The translations under genes and the position numbers were made by a program. Below, piece by piece: positions 11,413 to 23,309 of a stretch of 64,000 nt of DNA. The stretch spans positions 24,216,001 through 24,280,000 of the forward strand of contig NC_080574.1 of NCBI RefSeq assembly GCF_029962835.1. Direction: 5' to 3'. Under the pieces are notes generated by a model. It made no database searches and was not told the origin of the DNA. It saw only the letters and a program-made list of their open reading frames with translations. Within the stretch, counting starts at the first letter, position 1; each line of letters begins with the position of its first letter. The DNA is from Magnolia sinica (lineage: Eukaryota > Streptophyta > Magnoliopsida > Magnoliales > Magnoliaceae).

Positions 11413-12280
11413 TAAAAAATAATTTTAAATGTCAGAAGTGGATTACTTGATGATATATGATGGCACATGTCAGTCTATTAAACATACATAGTGGCACATG
11501 TGATGTAGTTATATATGGTATTGGCACATATGGCATATGTATGGCACATGAGGGTCTAATGCAGCACGTGTTGGGTGGTTGAAGATGAGTAGTCTGACTT
11601 ATGCATATTTACACTTGCGGCTCATGTAGCACACGTGTGATGCATGTGTACAAAAGACCACTAATCCATATGGTTTATTCAAAATGGGCTAAGATTTTGT
11701 ATCTATATTGCCAATCCACACTAATGGCTAGTATTTTGAAGATAACTATCTTTGGTTTTCATTGAAATTAGTGCCACTATTCAAATAGCACGTAGTTTCG
11801 TCATGTTATTCCAGTGGAATTTTTTCAGTAACCAAACGGTCCCTAATGGCAATTTATGGAGATTGCTTCCATAAGTTAGGTTGCTTATGACATTTAGTTG
11901 CATGGAACCCATAAATAATCTTTCCTTAAAAAGGGGCTCTTTTTCTTTCACAAAAGTTCGTGATTCAGGTCTTTCAAAGGCTGGTTTTTTCCTTTCACAA
12001 CAACCATCTTCTTTTTCTTTTATCCTTCTTTTTCTAAGATATTTAAGATGACTTCAACTGTTGATTATCTCCACTCCTCTTGTTATTGTGCAAGAACTAC
12101 CCCTCATAGTAGCTAATATGTATAGAGAGGCCCTTGGAATATAGAATTTGGGTCGCCCACCCACCTTAGTGTTGGATTAGGTTTATATTTGTGTTTTCTT
12201 TTCATCGTAGTAGGACCCACCTTATGAATGAGTCATATTTTATATAAACACCACAATGGGCTCAGAGAAGTTTTTAATGA
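11413..12280. other. No gene seen; GGCACATG-rich stretch
   Basis: Between 11460 and 11660 the words TGGCACATG, GGCACATAT and GCACACGTG recur about eight times, suggesting a decayed tandem repeat. The remainder is unremarkable. Confidence 0.45.
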
Positions 12281-12886
12281 TGGATATCTAGAGGTGTACA
12301 AGAACCGAGTTAGTTCGGTTAGCTTGCTCGACTCGACTCTACTTGAAAAAGCTCGATTCAACTCAATTTGAAGCTGAGTTCGAGCTGAGTTGAGCTGATT
12401 TTTTGAGATCGAAAAAATTTTAAATCGAGTTCGAGCTTGCCTGAACTCAACTCGGCTCAGATTGAACCCCAACTCGAATCGAACTCGGATCAAACTAGTT
12501 TGGTGACTCGGTTACTTTGATATTGATGTTGCTCACCAAGTGTTTGATGAAATGACTCAACGAAGTGTCAACTAGTAGCAAGGAAGGTATGTGTATGAAA
12601 TAAATACCATTTTTTCTTGATTTTGATGTTGCCTACAAGGTGTTTAATGAAATACTTGTAAACAGTTGTTGTTGTTTTACATACAGTGAGAAATTGAAAA
12701 TGTACAACATGTGTTTGTGAAAATGCTGCCGATGCTTGATTTTGGCTTGAACTTGGCTCGAACTGGCCCGAGCTGCTGACCAAATCGATCCGAGCCGAGT
12801 TCAAGTTAGGGTCAGTAGTGGTCGAGCCGAGTCAAGCTGAGGCTGGCTCGACTCAGATCAACTCGGTGTACACCCCTATGGATATC
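12281..12886. mobile_element. hAT-type MITE with perfect 8-bp target duplication
   Basis: The target duplication TGGATATC is at 12281-12288 and 12879-12886. The element (12289-12878, 590 bp) starts TAGAGGTGTACA and ends TGTACACCCCTA, inverted ends with one mismatch. The body is made of GAGCTCGA/TCGAACTCG-type degenerate repeats. The middle holds a non-repeat insert (about 12515-12720) that partly reads as a PPR motif. Confidence 0.88.
12520..12660 (+). pseudogene. PPR-motif-like fragment captured in the hAT MITE
   Basis: From 12522 one frame reads DIDVAHQVFDEMTQRSVN and then a stop. This resembles the second helix of a plant PPR repeat (A..VFDEMP.R.V). A second, weaker copy near 12622 reads FDVAYKVFNEI. 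The two stretches look like a duplication. The fragments are too short to encode a protein and have no gene context. Confidence 0.45.
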
Positions 12887-13857
12887 TCATTCCCACTCTT
12901 GTATGACTCACTAGAACTTTATATTTACCTGATTTTTTTAGTTTACGTCCTAACAAGTGGTACCGTGGATTGAAATTTTTTAGTTGATTAGACCACATTG
13001 TATTTATCTTATATACCATTTATTTGTAGGGAAAATAAATAAATAAATCAAAAGGTTGAAATTATATCATCAAGGTAATTTTGGACGCATGATCCATTGA
13101 CAATGGGGCCACAATAAAAGACTAATCAAGCTTATTGAAATATCGGCCATATATTTTATAATAAAAGATTGTTCATATGGAATATGCAGCAGGCAGCCCA
13201 CCATATAATTCATTATAGGAGAGATAATATAGTTCATTTTGCCTATGTCATGACTGTGGGTCCCACGTTTGTCACGGCCCACTAGTGGCTGAATACCAAG
13301 TGATCCAATGTCTGGAACGTCCTTGTTAGGAAACCTTATGCAGTAAGGGACATCTAGAAAATATTTTATGAGCTGATGAGCTTATTAGTCACGTGTCTAA
13401 ATGAATATAGAATAATAAAAATAAAATTTTTAATTATTTATTATTATATAACATAAAAAAATCAAAGGTTAGGATCATTAATCAATGAAGCATGATTACC
13501 AGCCAATTGCTTATTTATAATAGCAAGGAATGATTCAATTATTGGGCTTTCTTGTACCCAAGTGGATGGTGACATATGCAAGATCCTAGGTTGCCACGTG
13601 TGCAAAATGAACTCGGCATTAACGGTGGAGATGGGCAAAGTGGCGCCACATGGCCCCAACGAAGCTGACCTAGCTTTGGACGGTGCTTGGACTTATTAAG
13701 TTAGACCATGGGCCGGTCATGAGCTGGTTACACATGTACATATGTTATATCTCACAGGTATGATATTCCAACCCTTAGGCATCTTCATTGTAGGCCGTTG
13801 GTTTCATCCATCTAAATGTTCGTTTCTTTGGATGTGGCTTTGGTGGATCCTTGAATG
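12887..13857. other. No gene seen
   Basis: The stretch contains two CACGTG words (13390 and 13595) and AT-rich sequence at 13410-13460. ORFs are short and without domains. Confidence 0.5.
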
Positions 13858-14574
13858 TAGGGCCCAACTTTACATCCATGTCGTTTATCCATTTTGATAG
13901 CTCATTTTAGTTCATTATCTAGAAAATGAAATAGATCCAAATCTTGAGTGGACCACACCATAAGAAACATTGGCGATTGAATACCCACCATTAAAAACAT
14001 CTACAGGGCTATCAGTATGTTTATTTTCCATCCAATTTGTTGATAAGGCCACAAAGACCTGGGAGCAGGGACCACACAAATATTGGAAGCGGATTGGCTG
14101 GTATACCACACATCAGCTATAGCTGGTGTATTGAATTAAGCAAGTTCTGTGGGTCCCATCATGAGTTATGCGTTATATTCAAACCATCCATCCATTTTGT
14201 GAGCTCGCCGTAAGGTTTGAGATGAAAAATAAGATAGATCTAACGATAAAGTGGACCACACTGAAAAAAGTAGTGGGGGATTGAGCGTCTGCCATTGAAA
14301 CCTTCATGGGGTTCACATAAGTTTTGGATCAATATGAAATTTGTTTTTCCTCTTTATCCAGGTCTTCGTGACCTTATGAACAAATTGGATGGAAAATAAA
14401 TGTAATGGTGGGCCATATGAAATTATTAACAGTGAAAATCATTATCTCCGTTGCTATTTGTGGTGTGGCCCACTTGATCTTTGGATATGATTTGGTTTTT
14501 AGATAGTATTCTAAAATGATGTTAAAAAATGGATGAACAATGTAGATATAATAAATACATCATTTTGGGGCCAT
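13858..14574. mobile_element. Palindromic MITE, copies 2 and 3 side by side
   Basis: A left-half copy (13858-14095; GGGCCCAACTTTACATCC, GAGTGGACCACACCATAAGA) is followed by a near-full copy (14149-14574). The full copy runs from GTGGGTCCCATCATGAG to ATACATCATTTTGGGGCC, with inverted TGTGGTGTGGCCCACTTG. The second copy is complete at both arms but diverged. Confidence 0.75.
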
Positions 14575-14795
14575 GTAACTTTGATCTCATTTGAACTATA
14601 GGTACACTCAAATCTGGATGTACGAGAGCGTATGTGTTACACCACCCATTTTACTCCCATAAATATTAGGTTATCCAGATCTTTTGCGGCTCCCAATGCG
14701 TTTTTAAGACATCAGTCAACAATGTTTCCTTATATGGCCAAATGAGATTTTGGGTATGCCTTATTGCCTTAAAATTAACAGTCAAAACAGATGGA

Positions 14796-14962
14796 CACCT
14801 TATTATTATTATTATTATTATTATTTATTAGTTTGTTAGTACACTCCACTGTCAGTATACACTCATCTGTTAGCCACCCCTCCCCCAACAAGGAATCCAT
14901 ACCAAGACCTGTGTTAAAACGAGGTATTTTCACTCAATCTACCACTTGAGCTATGGATACCT
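14796..14962 (-). mobile_element. tRNA-derived SINE (family 2)
   Basis: The reverse complement has TAGCTCAAGTGGTAGATTGA, a textbook tRNA A box. GGTCTTGGTATGGATTCC follows as B box, then GGCTAACAGATGAGTGTATA, TGACAGTGGAGTGTACTAAC, and a (TAA)n tail (TTA run at 14801-14826 on the plus strand). CACCTTA and TACCTTA at the two ends may be a worn target duplication. Confidence 0.75.
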
Positions 14963-17900
14963 TAGAGATAAGTAACAGTTGGATCCACCAACCCCATTTC
15001 TTTGTGCATGGATAGGAAGATTCAAGCGAGAATAGCTGATTTTACAAATTTTCAGAGCGGACCAGGTCCGGACCGCTCTCGGGCTTGCTGTGCGGGACCA
15101 TGCCAGGCTGGGCTGAGCTCGGCTCAGGTATTGACAGTAATTGTCGGTCGTGCCGGGCCTACCCCTGAGCTCCCTCCTCTTTACCCATTTGCCATCCACA
15201 TTTGGCATTTGTTTAACGACGCCGTTAGTGACGTCTATGAATTTCCGGCTATTTGACAGCCATCTAACGGCAACCATTAGGTAGGCAATGAATTATTTTT
15301 TTAATCTTCAATTGGGATTTTATCATCTGTCCGCTTCGGAGCAGGCAGGAGAAGCCGGCCAGTGATATCCCGGCAAGAAAGAAGGCCTTTTTTTTATATG
15401 TATAAATATATGTGGAAATAATTTTCAATTCAAAAGACATTTCCACCCAAAAAATTGATAGTTTCGACCCAAAAAGGTTGATTTCATCACTAGCCACTCC
15501 CGCACCTCTACGCCCGGACATAGTTTTACAGACTTAGGGCATCCCGTCTGTTTATCAAGTGGGCCCCACCTCTATGCTAGACCATTTCGCCAACTACTTC
15601 GGACAGGTCAACGATCAGGCGTGCAATGAATGTATGGAAGAAAGGTGGGCCGACAAAAGCTCAAGTATTTTTGTCTGTTCGGTGCATCTGCGGCTTATAT
15701 TATAGTTGATCAGCCTAATTTTTGGATTGAGTTATCTATACGATGGGTCCCACCTAATAAACGGATCGGATTTCCTAAACATGAACTAGGTTGTCACGTG
15801 TCCGAATGTAATGCGTGTGTGGTCAGCAAACCTCTGATCTATGTAGTTCACAGTAGGACAGCTGGATTACTGTTTAAATCATGTAAATGCTTTGTCCCCC
15901 ATGATGAACGGCTCGGATGTTTTATAAAAGGTCCAAGTTGGCACACGTGTCCGCGTGTAGCATTGCGTGTGATGCTACAGAGATTTGTCAATGGGGGGCG
16001 AAACATCAACACCGGATCACCGCTATATGTGTCGAAACACCAATGTTTAGTAATTGGAAAGGACGGGTGGAATTTATGAGGAACGTGAGTAGTTCCTCAT
16101 TGTACTAATGGGGCCCGTTTTTCGTTGATCCAGACCGTTTATCTGACGGGATCCACCTTGGAAGAACAATATATCAAAAATCTCCAATATCGAAAGAAGT
16201 TAGATGTCCAGAGTAATTGGTATTTTCTGGAAAGCTGTTGTTTATTAAAGTCTCTCTTGCCACTGATTAAAGGGTTAGGGAGTTCAAATATGAGAAACAT
16301 TTGGATCACTACCCATCCAAGGTGGAACTCATCAGATCAACGGTCGTGATCACTACACCACGGGTCACTTCCATGAATTAGCGGCATCAGTGTATTGTCG
16401 TTATTCAGACAGGAAACTCGTCTTTATTTATTTATTTAAATATATGTGGGTGCACAGGATAAGGTTCGTCAGAGCTCAGAAGACGATGACTCTGTTCCTG
16501 GTCAGGAGTCAGAAAGGTGAAACAGTCCTTGGTTTCCCTTTGCTTTTGATTGTGGGGAAAGAGAAAAACATTGCTACTCTGGAGGCGTACTTCTATTTCT
16601 AGACATGCATACTTTCGTTGACGAGATAGGATATTTTTGGAGAAATCTAGACGGTTGGAATAGTGGGTCTTCATGTAGATGTATCATGGACGTAAAATGA
16701 TATTTATTGAAAAATTATAACCTAGATAAAAGTTAGGATCATATTTTCTACGATTGGGTGATAGTCGATGTATGATGGGGTCCTATGGTTTAGCTTGTTT
16801 GACTGAGAGCTATGCATGCCACATGTACGGTGTCTGGTGAATGCATACGGACGATCATATTCGGCTAGAGAATGAGCCAAGAGCTCTTCGGGCGGACATA
16901 AAATTGAATTCCTCGAGGAACAGGAGGGCTATACGTTCAAGTGGTGGGTCCCACTTCAGGTACCGTGGGAACCACCATTCCTGTGATCCGAATCATACGA
17001 GCAATGGACGAAATGTGAACCGTTGGCTATTCCAGTCTTCCAAGGGGTGTGAGCTGTTATCTTTCGTGCAACGCCCATCCACTGTAGGGCCCACCTCTTG
17101 ATGAGTTCCCAGAAATCTTGAGGGGTATATTTTTGGGTGTTACCGATACGCAAGTGGTCCTGAAAACCTGAAGTTTTGCTGTCTACAAATGGCGTCTCAA
17201 GACAGGCTCACGGTGATCTAAATCAGTCAAGGATTGGATTCGGACCATCTGGATGAGACACGTGCCAAAGTTCACACGGTTGGTGTTATCTCAACGGTTC
17301 GAATCATGGACAGAATGTCACCAACCGCGGGACCGCCCTATGAAGATCCCGATACATGTGCTACATTGGCACGTGCGGGGCGTTTTGTTTGGGGCTTGGG
17401 TCCCATTCCGTCTGCACACCTAGACCGTATAACCACTGGTCCCACTGCAGACGGCTTAAATCAGAATTATTGGACGCATCCTCCCTGTCCGATGTGTACA
17501 AAAATAAAACAGTTAATCTTCAAATTCAACGGCGAGGGATGCAGTGGTTAGGATGGGGTCATTGGATGACAGGATGCGGTTTGGATGATGATCCCAACGC
17601 CGGGATTTATGGGTTTTATCCACGCCATTCATTCATCTTTCATTTTATTTTGGAGCGTGAGCTCAAAAAATGAGGCAAATCCAAAGATAAACGTGGACCA
17701 CATTACAGGAAATAGTGGAAATTGAAGTCTTACCGTTGAAATTGTTGGGCCCAAAGGGCTTTCAGCTACCTAGCTTGTGTTGGAGTCAGCGGCCAAACCA
17801 TCTAGGTTTGCTGACATAGGCCGCAAATCCGGTGGACCACACCATGTAAATGATCTGGCCCGATAATCAGACTGGTCCAATAATCGCAGGGGTCCGGGTC

Positions 17901-18404
17901 ACACGTACTCTGAAGGTGGCCAATTGGCAAGTCCTCAGGACCGTTCTTTGTTTTCACACGTGTGCTTATACAAGTCAACCTCGTTAGTCTCTAGGCCTCG
18001 TCATCTACACACCATCGGGCCCACCGAATGCACGGTGAGATGTCTTTACACGTGCGCACAGGCCTAGCGAACCTCCATCCATACAAGACATGCCATGCAG
18101 ACGGAGGGCAAGTTAGTTATTTGAATGATACTCGGGCACCTGCATTTGAAAAGGATATGCATATGCAACTTAAATCCAACCGTCCAAATCATGGAACGCT
18201 GTCTAGATAGGTTTTGTTGAATTTGAACCGTTGATTATTTTTGTTCGATGGTCCACTATACATTATCTAATATCCGAATTAAGGGTCCTAAGCCACGTAA
18301 TCCCACCATCTGGGTGGTTTATTAGAGATAAGAGTATGCCACGTGTGCATTTTTAGTTCGGGCGCAGCTTCGGTGGATTCCCTGATCCACCCAGGTTGGT
18401 GGGA
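14963..18404. other. No gene seen; G-box-rich intergenic DNA with one MITE half
   Basis: CACGTG occurs at 15795, 15944, 17259, 17370, 17957, 18049 and 18340. GC content looks above the surroundings. The 149-codon ORF at 15630-16079 has no recognisable motif and the region carries GGTCCCACC-type repeat words, so it is not called a gene. Confidence 0.5.
17602..17754. mobile_element. Palindromic MITE, copy 4 (left half only)
   Basis: TTTTATCCACGCCATTCATT, GTGAGCTCAAAAAATGAGGC, CGTGGACCACATTACAGGAA and TTACCGTTGAAATTGTTGGG match the left half in order. Confidence 0.65.
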
Positions 18405-19117
18405 ATTAGAGGTGGGCAACGATTCAAGCTAAGTTGAGCTAGCCCTAGTTTGATTTGACTCATTTTTACGCCACCCTGGTTTGAGTTTCGCCCTGACCTA
18501 TGCAGCTTGACTTTGATGTTGCTCCAAAAAAAGAAAAAATAAATTAGTTCGAATCAGAATTAGTCTAGCAAAAAATTTCAAATCCAGTTGGGTCGAGTTT
18601 GAACAGGCGGCGGCTCTTTTTTTTTTTTTTTTTTTAAATATTTGTTTAAATAAAAAAATATTAAAAAAGATTGAAATAATACAAAAAAAATATATAAAAC
18701 GTATCTTGCTCGCTGCATGATGTTTAAGATACCCTGAGGAGTGCCACTTCAAAATAATTATCACAGTTACCTTTGGAGTTTTTGACATTGTACCAGGGGT
18801 GATTGGGCAAGGGCTGCTGTATAAGGGTTTGACCGGTGGACAGTGGACATCATCTACAAAACAACACGACAGATGGAACGGGGTGACGTTTTCAAGCAAG
18901 GGGTTTCGAATAGAGAAAGAGAGAGAGTTCGGGAGAGAGAGAGACAGTTTGGGACTGGGTGCATTGAGAAAGATGAGAGAAACTTGGTGATTGCGTGTGG
19001 TGGAAGGGAGATTTTGGGATGGGGTGCAGTGGGGAGAGTTTAGTTTCTTTATTTTTTTAAATTATTATAACTAGTATTTTATGGGGTGGATTGAGATGGC
19101 AGGTCTAAAGCAGGTTA
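18405..19117. repeat. Degenerate TTGAGCTAG/GGGTCGAG repeat and low-complexity region
   Basis: AGAGGTGGGCAACGATTCAA at the left resembles the worn end of a hAT MITE. A 21-T tract (18617-18637) and a GA-rich part (18911-18950) follow. ORFs here are low complexity and not genes. Confidence 0.45.
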
Positions 19118-19712
19118 AACCAAACTAGGGCTATACACCGAGCTGAGTCGAGTCAAGGTGGGCCAAGCTCGGCTTGACTGGTCTATGCTATACTACTCAA
19201 GTTCGAGCTTTAGCTCTCAACATTAAAGCTTGACTTGTTTGTCAAAGCTTTTGAGTCGAACTAGTGGTTCGAGCCAAAGCGAGTTTATCTCGAGTCAAGT
19301 CAAGTTTACCTTAGTAGGATAAGGGAAAGAAAAAGAGAGAATGGGGATGAGTACGGTCAAGTAAGATTTTTTAGTAAAAATTTTTAAGTTTTAATTTCTT
19401 TTTTTAAAAACTTATATATATATATTATATTTAATATTAATATAATATATAAAATATATATTATTAAGATATATATATATATTATTTAATATTACTATAA
19501 TATATATAATATATATTATTAAAATATATTACTCGAGCCGAGTCGAGCTCGAGCTTCGAGTTGAGTCGAGTTGAAATACACCATGGTTGAATTAGGATTG
19601 GACTCAACTCGAGCTGTAGTAATCAAGCTTGAATCGCCTTGAGTCGACCTTTCAAGCTGAGTCGAGCGAGCTTTTCGAGCTAGCTTGACACATGTACAAC
19701 CCTAAACCGGAC
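19118..19712. mobile_element. hAT-type MITE, older copy with worn target duplication
   Basis: The element 19126-19704 starts TAGGGCTATACACC and ends CATGTACAACCCTA. Flanks AACCAAAC and AACCGGAC differ at two bases. Inside are GAGTCGAG/CTCGAGC repeats and a long AT palindromic region (19400-19535). It may be nested in another such element whose pieces lie at 18405-18620 and 19715-19880. Confidence 0.65.
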
Positions 19713-19904
19713 TTCGAGCTGGGGGTCCAGGCTAAATTGAGCTTTAGGCTGGGCTGGCACTACAAAATTTAGTTTCAGCTCGTTTATTAAATGGGTTGTG
19801 TTAGGATAGCCCGTTGTTGGCTCAAATTTCACTTTGAACTAGCCAAATCGGGCCAGCCAAACATGCAAGCTGCCCGGTTTTTGACTCTAGGCGGGATGCT
19901 TAAA

Positions 19905-20853
19905 CATATCCCCACCTTGATGTATGTGCCTTATATCCATGCCCTAAGTCAGTTTAAAAAACTCCTTTTATGCCATGATCCCAAAAATAAAGTAGGGTCA
20001 AATCTTAGGTAGACCATAATGCAAGAAATAATGGTAATTGACTATTAAAACTTTTTTATAAGCTACAAAAGTTGTCGATGAAGCTAATATTTGTGGACGT
20101 GGATTGTGTCCTACGCCGCACGCTAATCCGTCCAGGCAGGGCTCTGTGGGGCCCATTGCGATGTAAGTTTTTTATCTATGCCGTTCATCATTTTTTCAGA
20201 TAATTTTAATGTATAAGCTAAAAAATTAGACACATCCAGGGATTAAGTGGACCACAAGGTGGTGATTGAATGTCCACCGTTAAAACTTCTTGGGAGCCGG
20301 ATAAGTTTCGGATCAAGCTAATATTTGTATTTTCACTTCATCCACATCTACATGACCTTATGAATAAGTTGGATGGTAAAAAAACATCAGGGTGACCCTT
20401 AGAAAGCTTTCAACAGTGGGTGTGATTATCACTACGTCTTCCTTTGGTGTGGTCCACTAGAGCTGTGGACCTGCTTCATTTTTAGGATTATGCCTTAAAA
20501 TGATATTACAAAAACGATGAATAGCATGGATAAAACACTTACATCACGGTGGGCCCACAGAGCTTGCCAGGATGGATTACCGTTCCGGCGGGGTAGGACG
20601 CAATCGGCTTCCGATATTTGTGTGGTATCTGCATCCAGGTCTTCGAGACCTTATCAACTGGTTGGATTTGTAAATAAACATTGCGGTTGGCCACATAAAG
20701 TTTTTAATGGTAGGGATTCAATCAGGATGTTTCCTGTGGTATGATCTATCTAATATTTCGATCTGATTCATTTTTAAAATCATACCCTAAAATGATAAGT
20801 CAAAATGGATGGACGGTGTGGATGCAAGGAACACACATCACAGTGGGCTCAAC
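19905..20853. mobile_element. Palindromic MITE cluster, copies 5 to 7
   Basis: A left half lies at 19905-20055. A full 423-bp copy lies at 20141-20563, bounded by GCTCTGTGGGGCCC and its inverse GGGCCCACAGAGC. A right half lies at 20620-20853, ending CATCACAGTGGGCTC. The full copy has well-preserved arms and the central AGTGGACCACAAGG/TGTGGTCCACTAG pair. Confidence 0.75.
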
Positions 20854-20936
20854 AGTTAACGATCCACAGACGTCCGTGCATCCACTCATCTACCCAAACC
20901 GCCTCCTTTTTAGTTCACGAGCTTCATCTGTTACAC

Positions 20937-21482
20937 GGGAGTGGATTAGGTGTAACAGGGGTAACACATTAATGGATGTTATCCTTGCCATGGGGCCTAC
21001 CTTGATGATTGTTTGTATATCCAAGCCGTTCGTTCGTTTTGACAGCTCATTTTAGAACGATTTTCTAAAAATTAAGGAAAAAAAAATAATCTCAGGTGGA
21101 CCATACCACAGGAAACCGTGGTGATTGAATGCCTAACATTAAAAACTTCCTAGGGCCTACTTTAATATTTATTTAACATCCAACCCTTTGAAAAGGTCAA
21201 AAAAATAAAACTGGATGGGAGGGTGCTACAAATATAGGTTTGATCCAAAAATTTTGTGGCCCGCAAAAGCTTTTAATGGTGATTCACCACTATTTACGGT
21301 GGTGTGGTCCACATGAGGTTCGGATGTTCTTAATTTTTGGAATTTCATACTAAAATGAGCTGAAAAAACGGATGGACGGCGTGGATATACAACAATTCAT
21401 CAAGATGGTCCCCACCCACGGTCAGGGTAGCACCCACTAAGGTGTGGGTGTTATTACCCTGGTAACACCTAATCCGCACCCC
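20937..21482. mobile_element. Palindromic MITE, long form (copy 8), about 540 bp before the ARF1 TATA box
   Basis: The arms extend further than in the short form: GGGAGTGGATTAGGTGTAAC at the left and GTAACACCTAATCCGCACCC at the right are inverted. The core TTCTTTTTGACAGCTCATTTTAG-like arm pairs with CTAAAATGAGCTGAAAAAAC. It lies in the ARF1 promoter-proximal region. Confidence 0.8.
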
Positions 21483-22021
21483 ATTAGGCCGTTACACTAT
21501 GCCAGACTAACCAAGTTTCTTCTTACCAGAAATGAACAGGCAGGGGCATATTGGTCATTTAGACGTTAGGTCCGACTGGAGTGTCATTTCAGTGAATTCT
21601 GGGCAGATAAGAGGCATTTACGAGCACAAGGAAGCGAGAGGAAATTTTTGATACTCTGGCGGATTACGGGGCTTGATACGCAGGCAGTCGGAAATTGTAC
21701 ACGTGGAAGATATTAACTCAAATTAAACAGACTAAATAGTCGAAAACCACTTCTCTAAGTTACATTTCCATAACCATATTCATTGAGCAATCCTAACATC
21801 TGATAAGAGATACTTGTAAGTTGAAGTAGGAACACCGGGTATTTTTAATTTCGACCGTTCGGTAGAGGTCCATTAATCCGATAGTCAAATAACGAAAAAC
21901 AGTAATTTTCGTTCGTGACATGTCTAAGCTGGAAAAATAAATTTGACAGTTTAACTGGAATGGTTTGTATGCCACTATGCAGATTCTAATGCCCGCGTAT
22001 TGGCACGAGCCTCTTTCAGAG

Positions 22022-22029
22022 TATAAAAG
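22022..22029 (+). promoter_or_regulatory. Putative TATA box of ARF1
   Basis: TATAAAAG lies about 1.29 kb upstream of the ARF1 start codon and directly before a stretch of higher GC that looks like a leader. The transcription start is inferred near 22050-22060. Plants often have long ARF leaders. No cDNA evidence is available here. Confidence 0.4.
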
Positions 22030-22049
22030 TATTTCTCATTCTTTTTGCC

Positions 22050-23309
22050 CTTTTGCGCGTGGTGGGGGAGGAAGCTTGTAGAGTTGTAGGAATTTGAGGG
22101 GCACGCATCGGGTGGCTGAGGTGGGGTCCGTGGGGATGCGCATTGCGCCTACGCGGTCTCGAACGGCAGAATAAAAACCTAGAAAACGCGCGAGTGAGGA
22201 AGAAAGAAAGGCTTTGGACTCCGTGCAAGCTGAAAAAGACGCATCATGGCAGCGACAGCGCTTAAAGATCGAGCAGTTCCCATCGATCGACGGTAGCCAG
22301 CTTCTTCTCTATCCGTGTCGCGGAATTAGGGCTGTGTGGCGGGTTTGGGCGGTTCTGGAACCCGAATTGGCGGTCTCTCCTCGAGTCTCCAAGTCTCCAA
22401 GCGCATGTGAGAGCGATGGCGGGTTTTCAGGGCTTATGGTAGGAAAAACCGCGCCGGAAGAGGCGGATTCGTGTTGGTTTGGAGAAATCTGCCGGTTTGC
22501 TTCGAGTCCTAGCAGTCGAGCAGTAAAGATCGAGTATCTATTCTTTTGCAGGCCGGAGCCAATCGGTTGGGGAAAATATCGGTAGGATTGAGCATCGGAC
22601 GGTGGAGATTCCTCCTGCGAGTCCGTACGGCCAGGGATCGCCTCGCTCTCAATCTCACTTCTGTCCTCTAGCAGGCCGTACAGCAGGCCTTGCATCGCGG
22701 TTCCCTTCAGGCCCGTGAATCGCTGATTTATTAATCAGGTCGAGAATCGTTAAAGATCGTGCATCTCTTTGTCCGTACAGCTAGGGTTCTTTTCACCAGA
22801 TCTCTGCCGGATTTTTGGCTAAAGGAGGGATTTCCTTTGCGCCGCTGCCGTTAAAGGTCGGACAGCTTTTCCGTTTCAAAGGCACGCAGCGACTGACACG
22901 GATTTATTTCGGGATTAAAGCTTTTTCAGAGAAGGGGCCTGCGTTACAGATCACGGGTTGCGTATTATAGGATCTGCAGGAAGGAGCATTTCTAGGGTTT
23001 CTCCGGGGCGTATTATAGCAACTGCGTATTAATGCCTGTCGAGTAATTACGTGGTCTTGATTGAGTATTAAAAAGCTGCTTTTGGTAGGTGTGAAGCTGA
23101 AAAGATCTTTCTCTGTTTGAAGAAAATCCCCATCCATCCCATCCGTAAAGGTTTTTTTATTTTTATTTTTTAAATTTTGTGTGTTTGAAATCTCTCTCTG
23201 TGAACGGTGGAATGGGGTAGTGTTTGAGAATCGATCGCCTCTATCCGATTCCTTTTGATGCAAGAGCTGTCATAGATCGATCTCTTGGGGGATTTGTCGT
23301 CGGGTTTTC
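22050..23309 (+). promoter_or_regulatory. ARF1 5' leader with several upstream ORFs
   Basis: The stretch has no ARF coding exon. Between the TATA box and the ARF1 ATG there are upstream ATGs: 22246-22296 (16 codons, then TAG), a minimal start-stop ATGTGA at 22405-22410, 22416-22442 (8 codons), and 22436-22585 (49 codons, overlapping the previous one). Upstream ORFs repress translation of several plant ARF mRNAs, so this may do the same. A leader intron could remove some of them. Confidence 0.45.

Noticed and set aside
12232-12804. Minus-strand ORFs in 12233-12804
   Set aside because: They arise from the TCGAGCTC-type body of a hAT MITE.
15630-16079. 149-codon ORF on the plus strand
   Set aside because: No recognisable domain, embedded in DNA with repeat words (GGTCCCACCTAATAAACGG), no splice context; open by chance.
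22214-22585. 123-codon ORF in the ARF1 leader
   Set aside because: It only starts at TTG. The ATG-initiated part (22436-22585) is kept as a uORF, the rest is not supported.
22309-22695. 128-codon minus-strand ORF opposite the ARF1 leader
   Set aside because: Antisense shadow in GC-rich leader without domain or start context.
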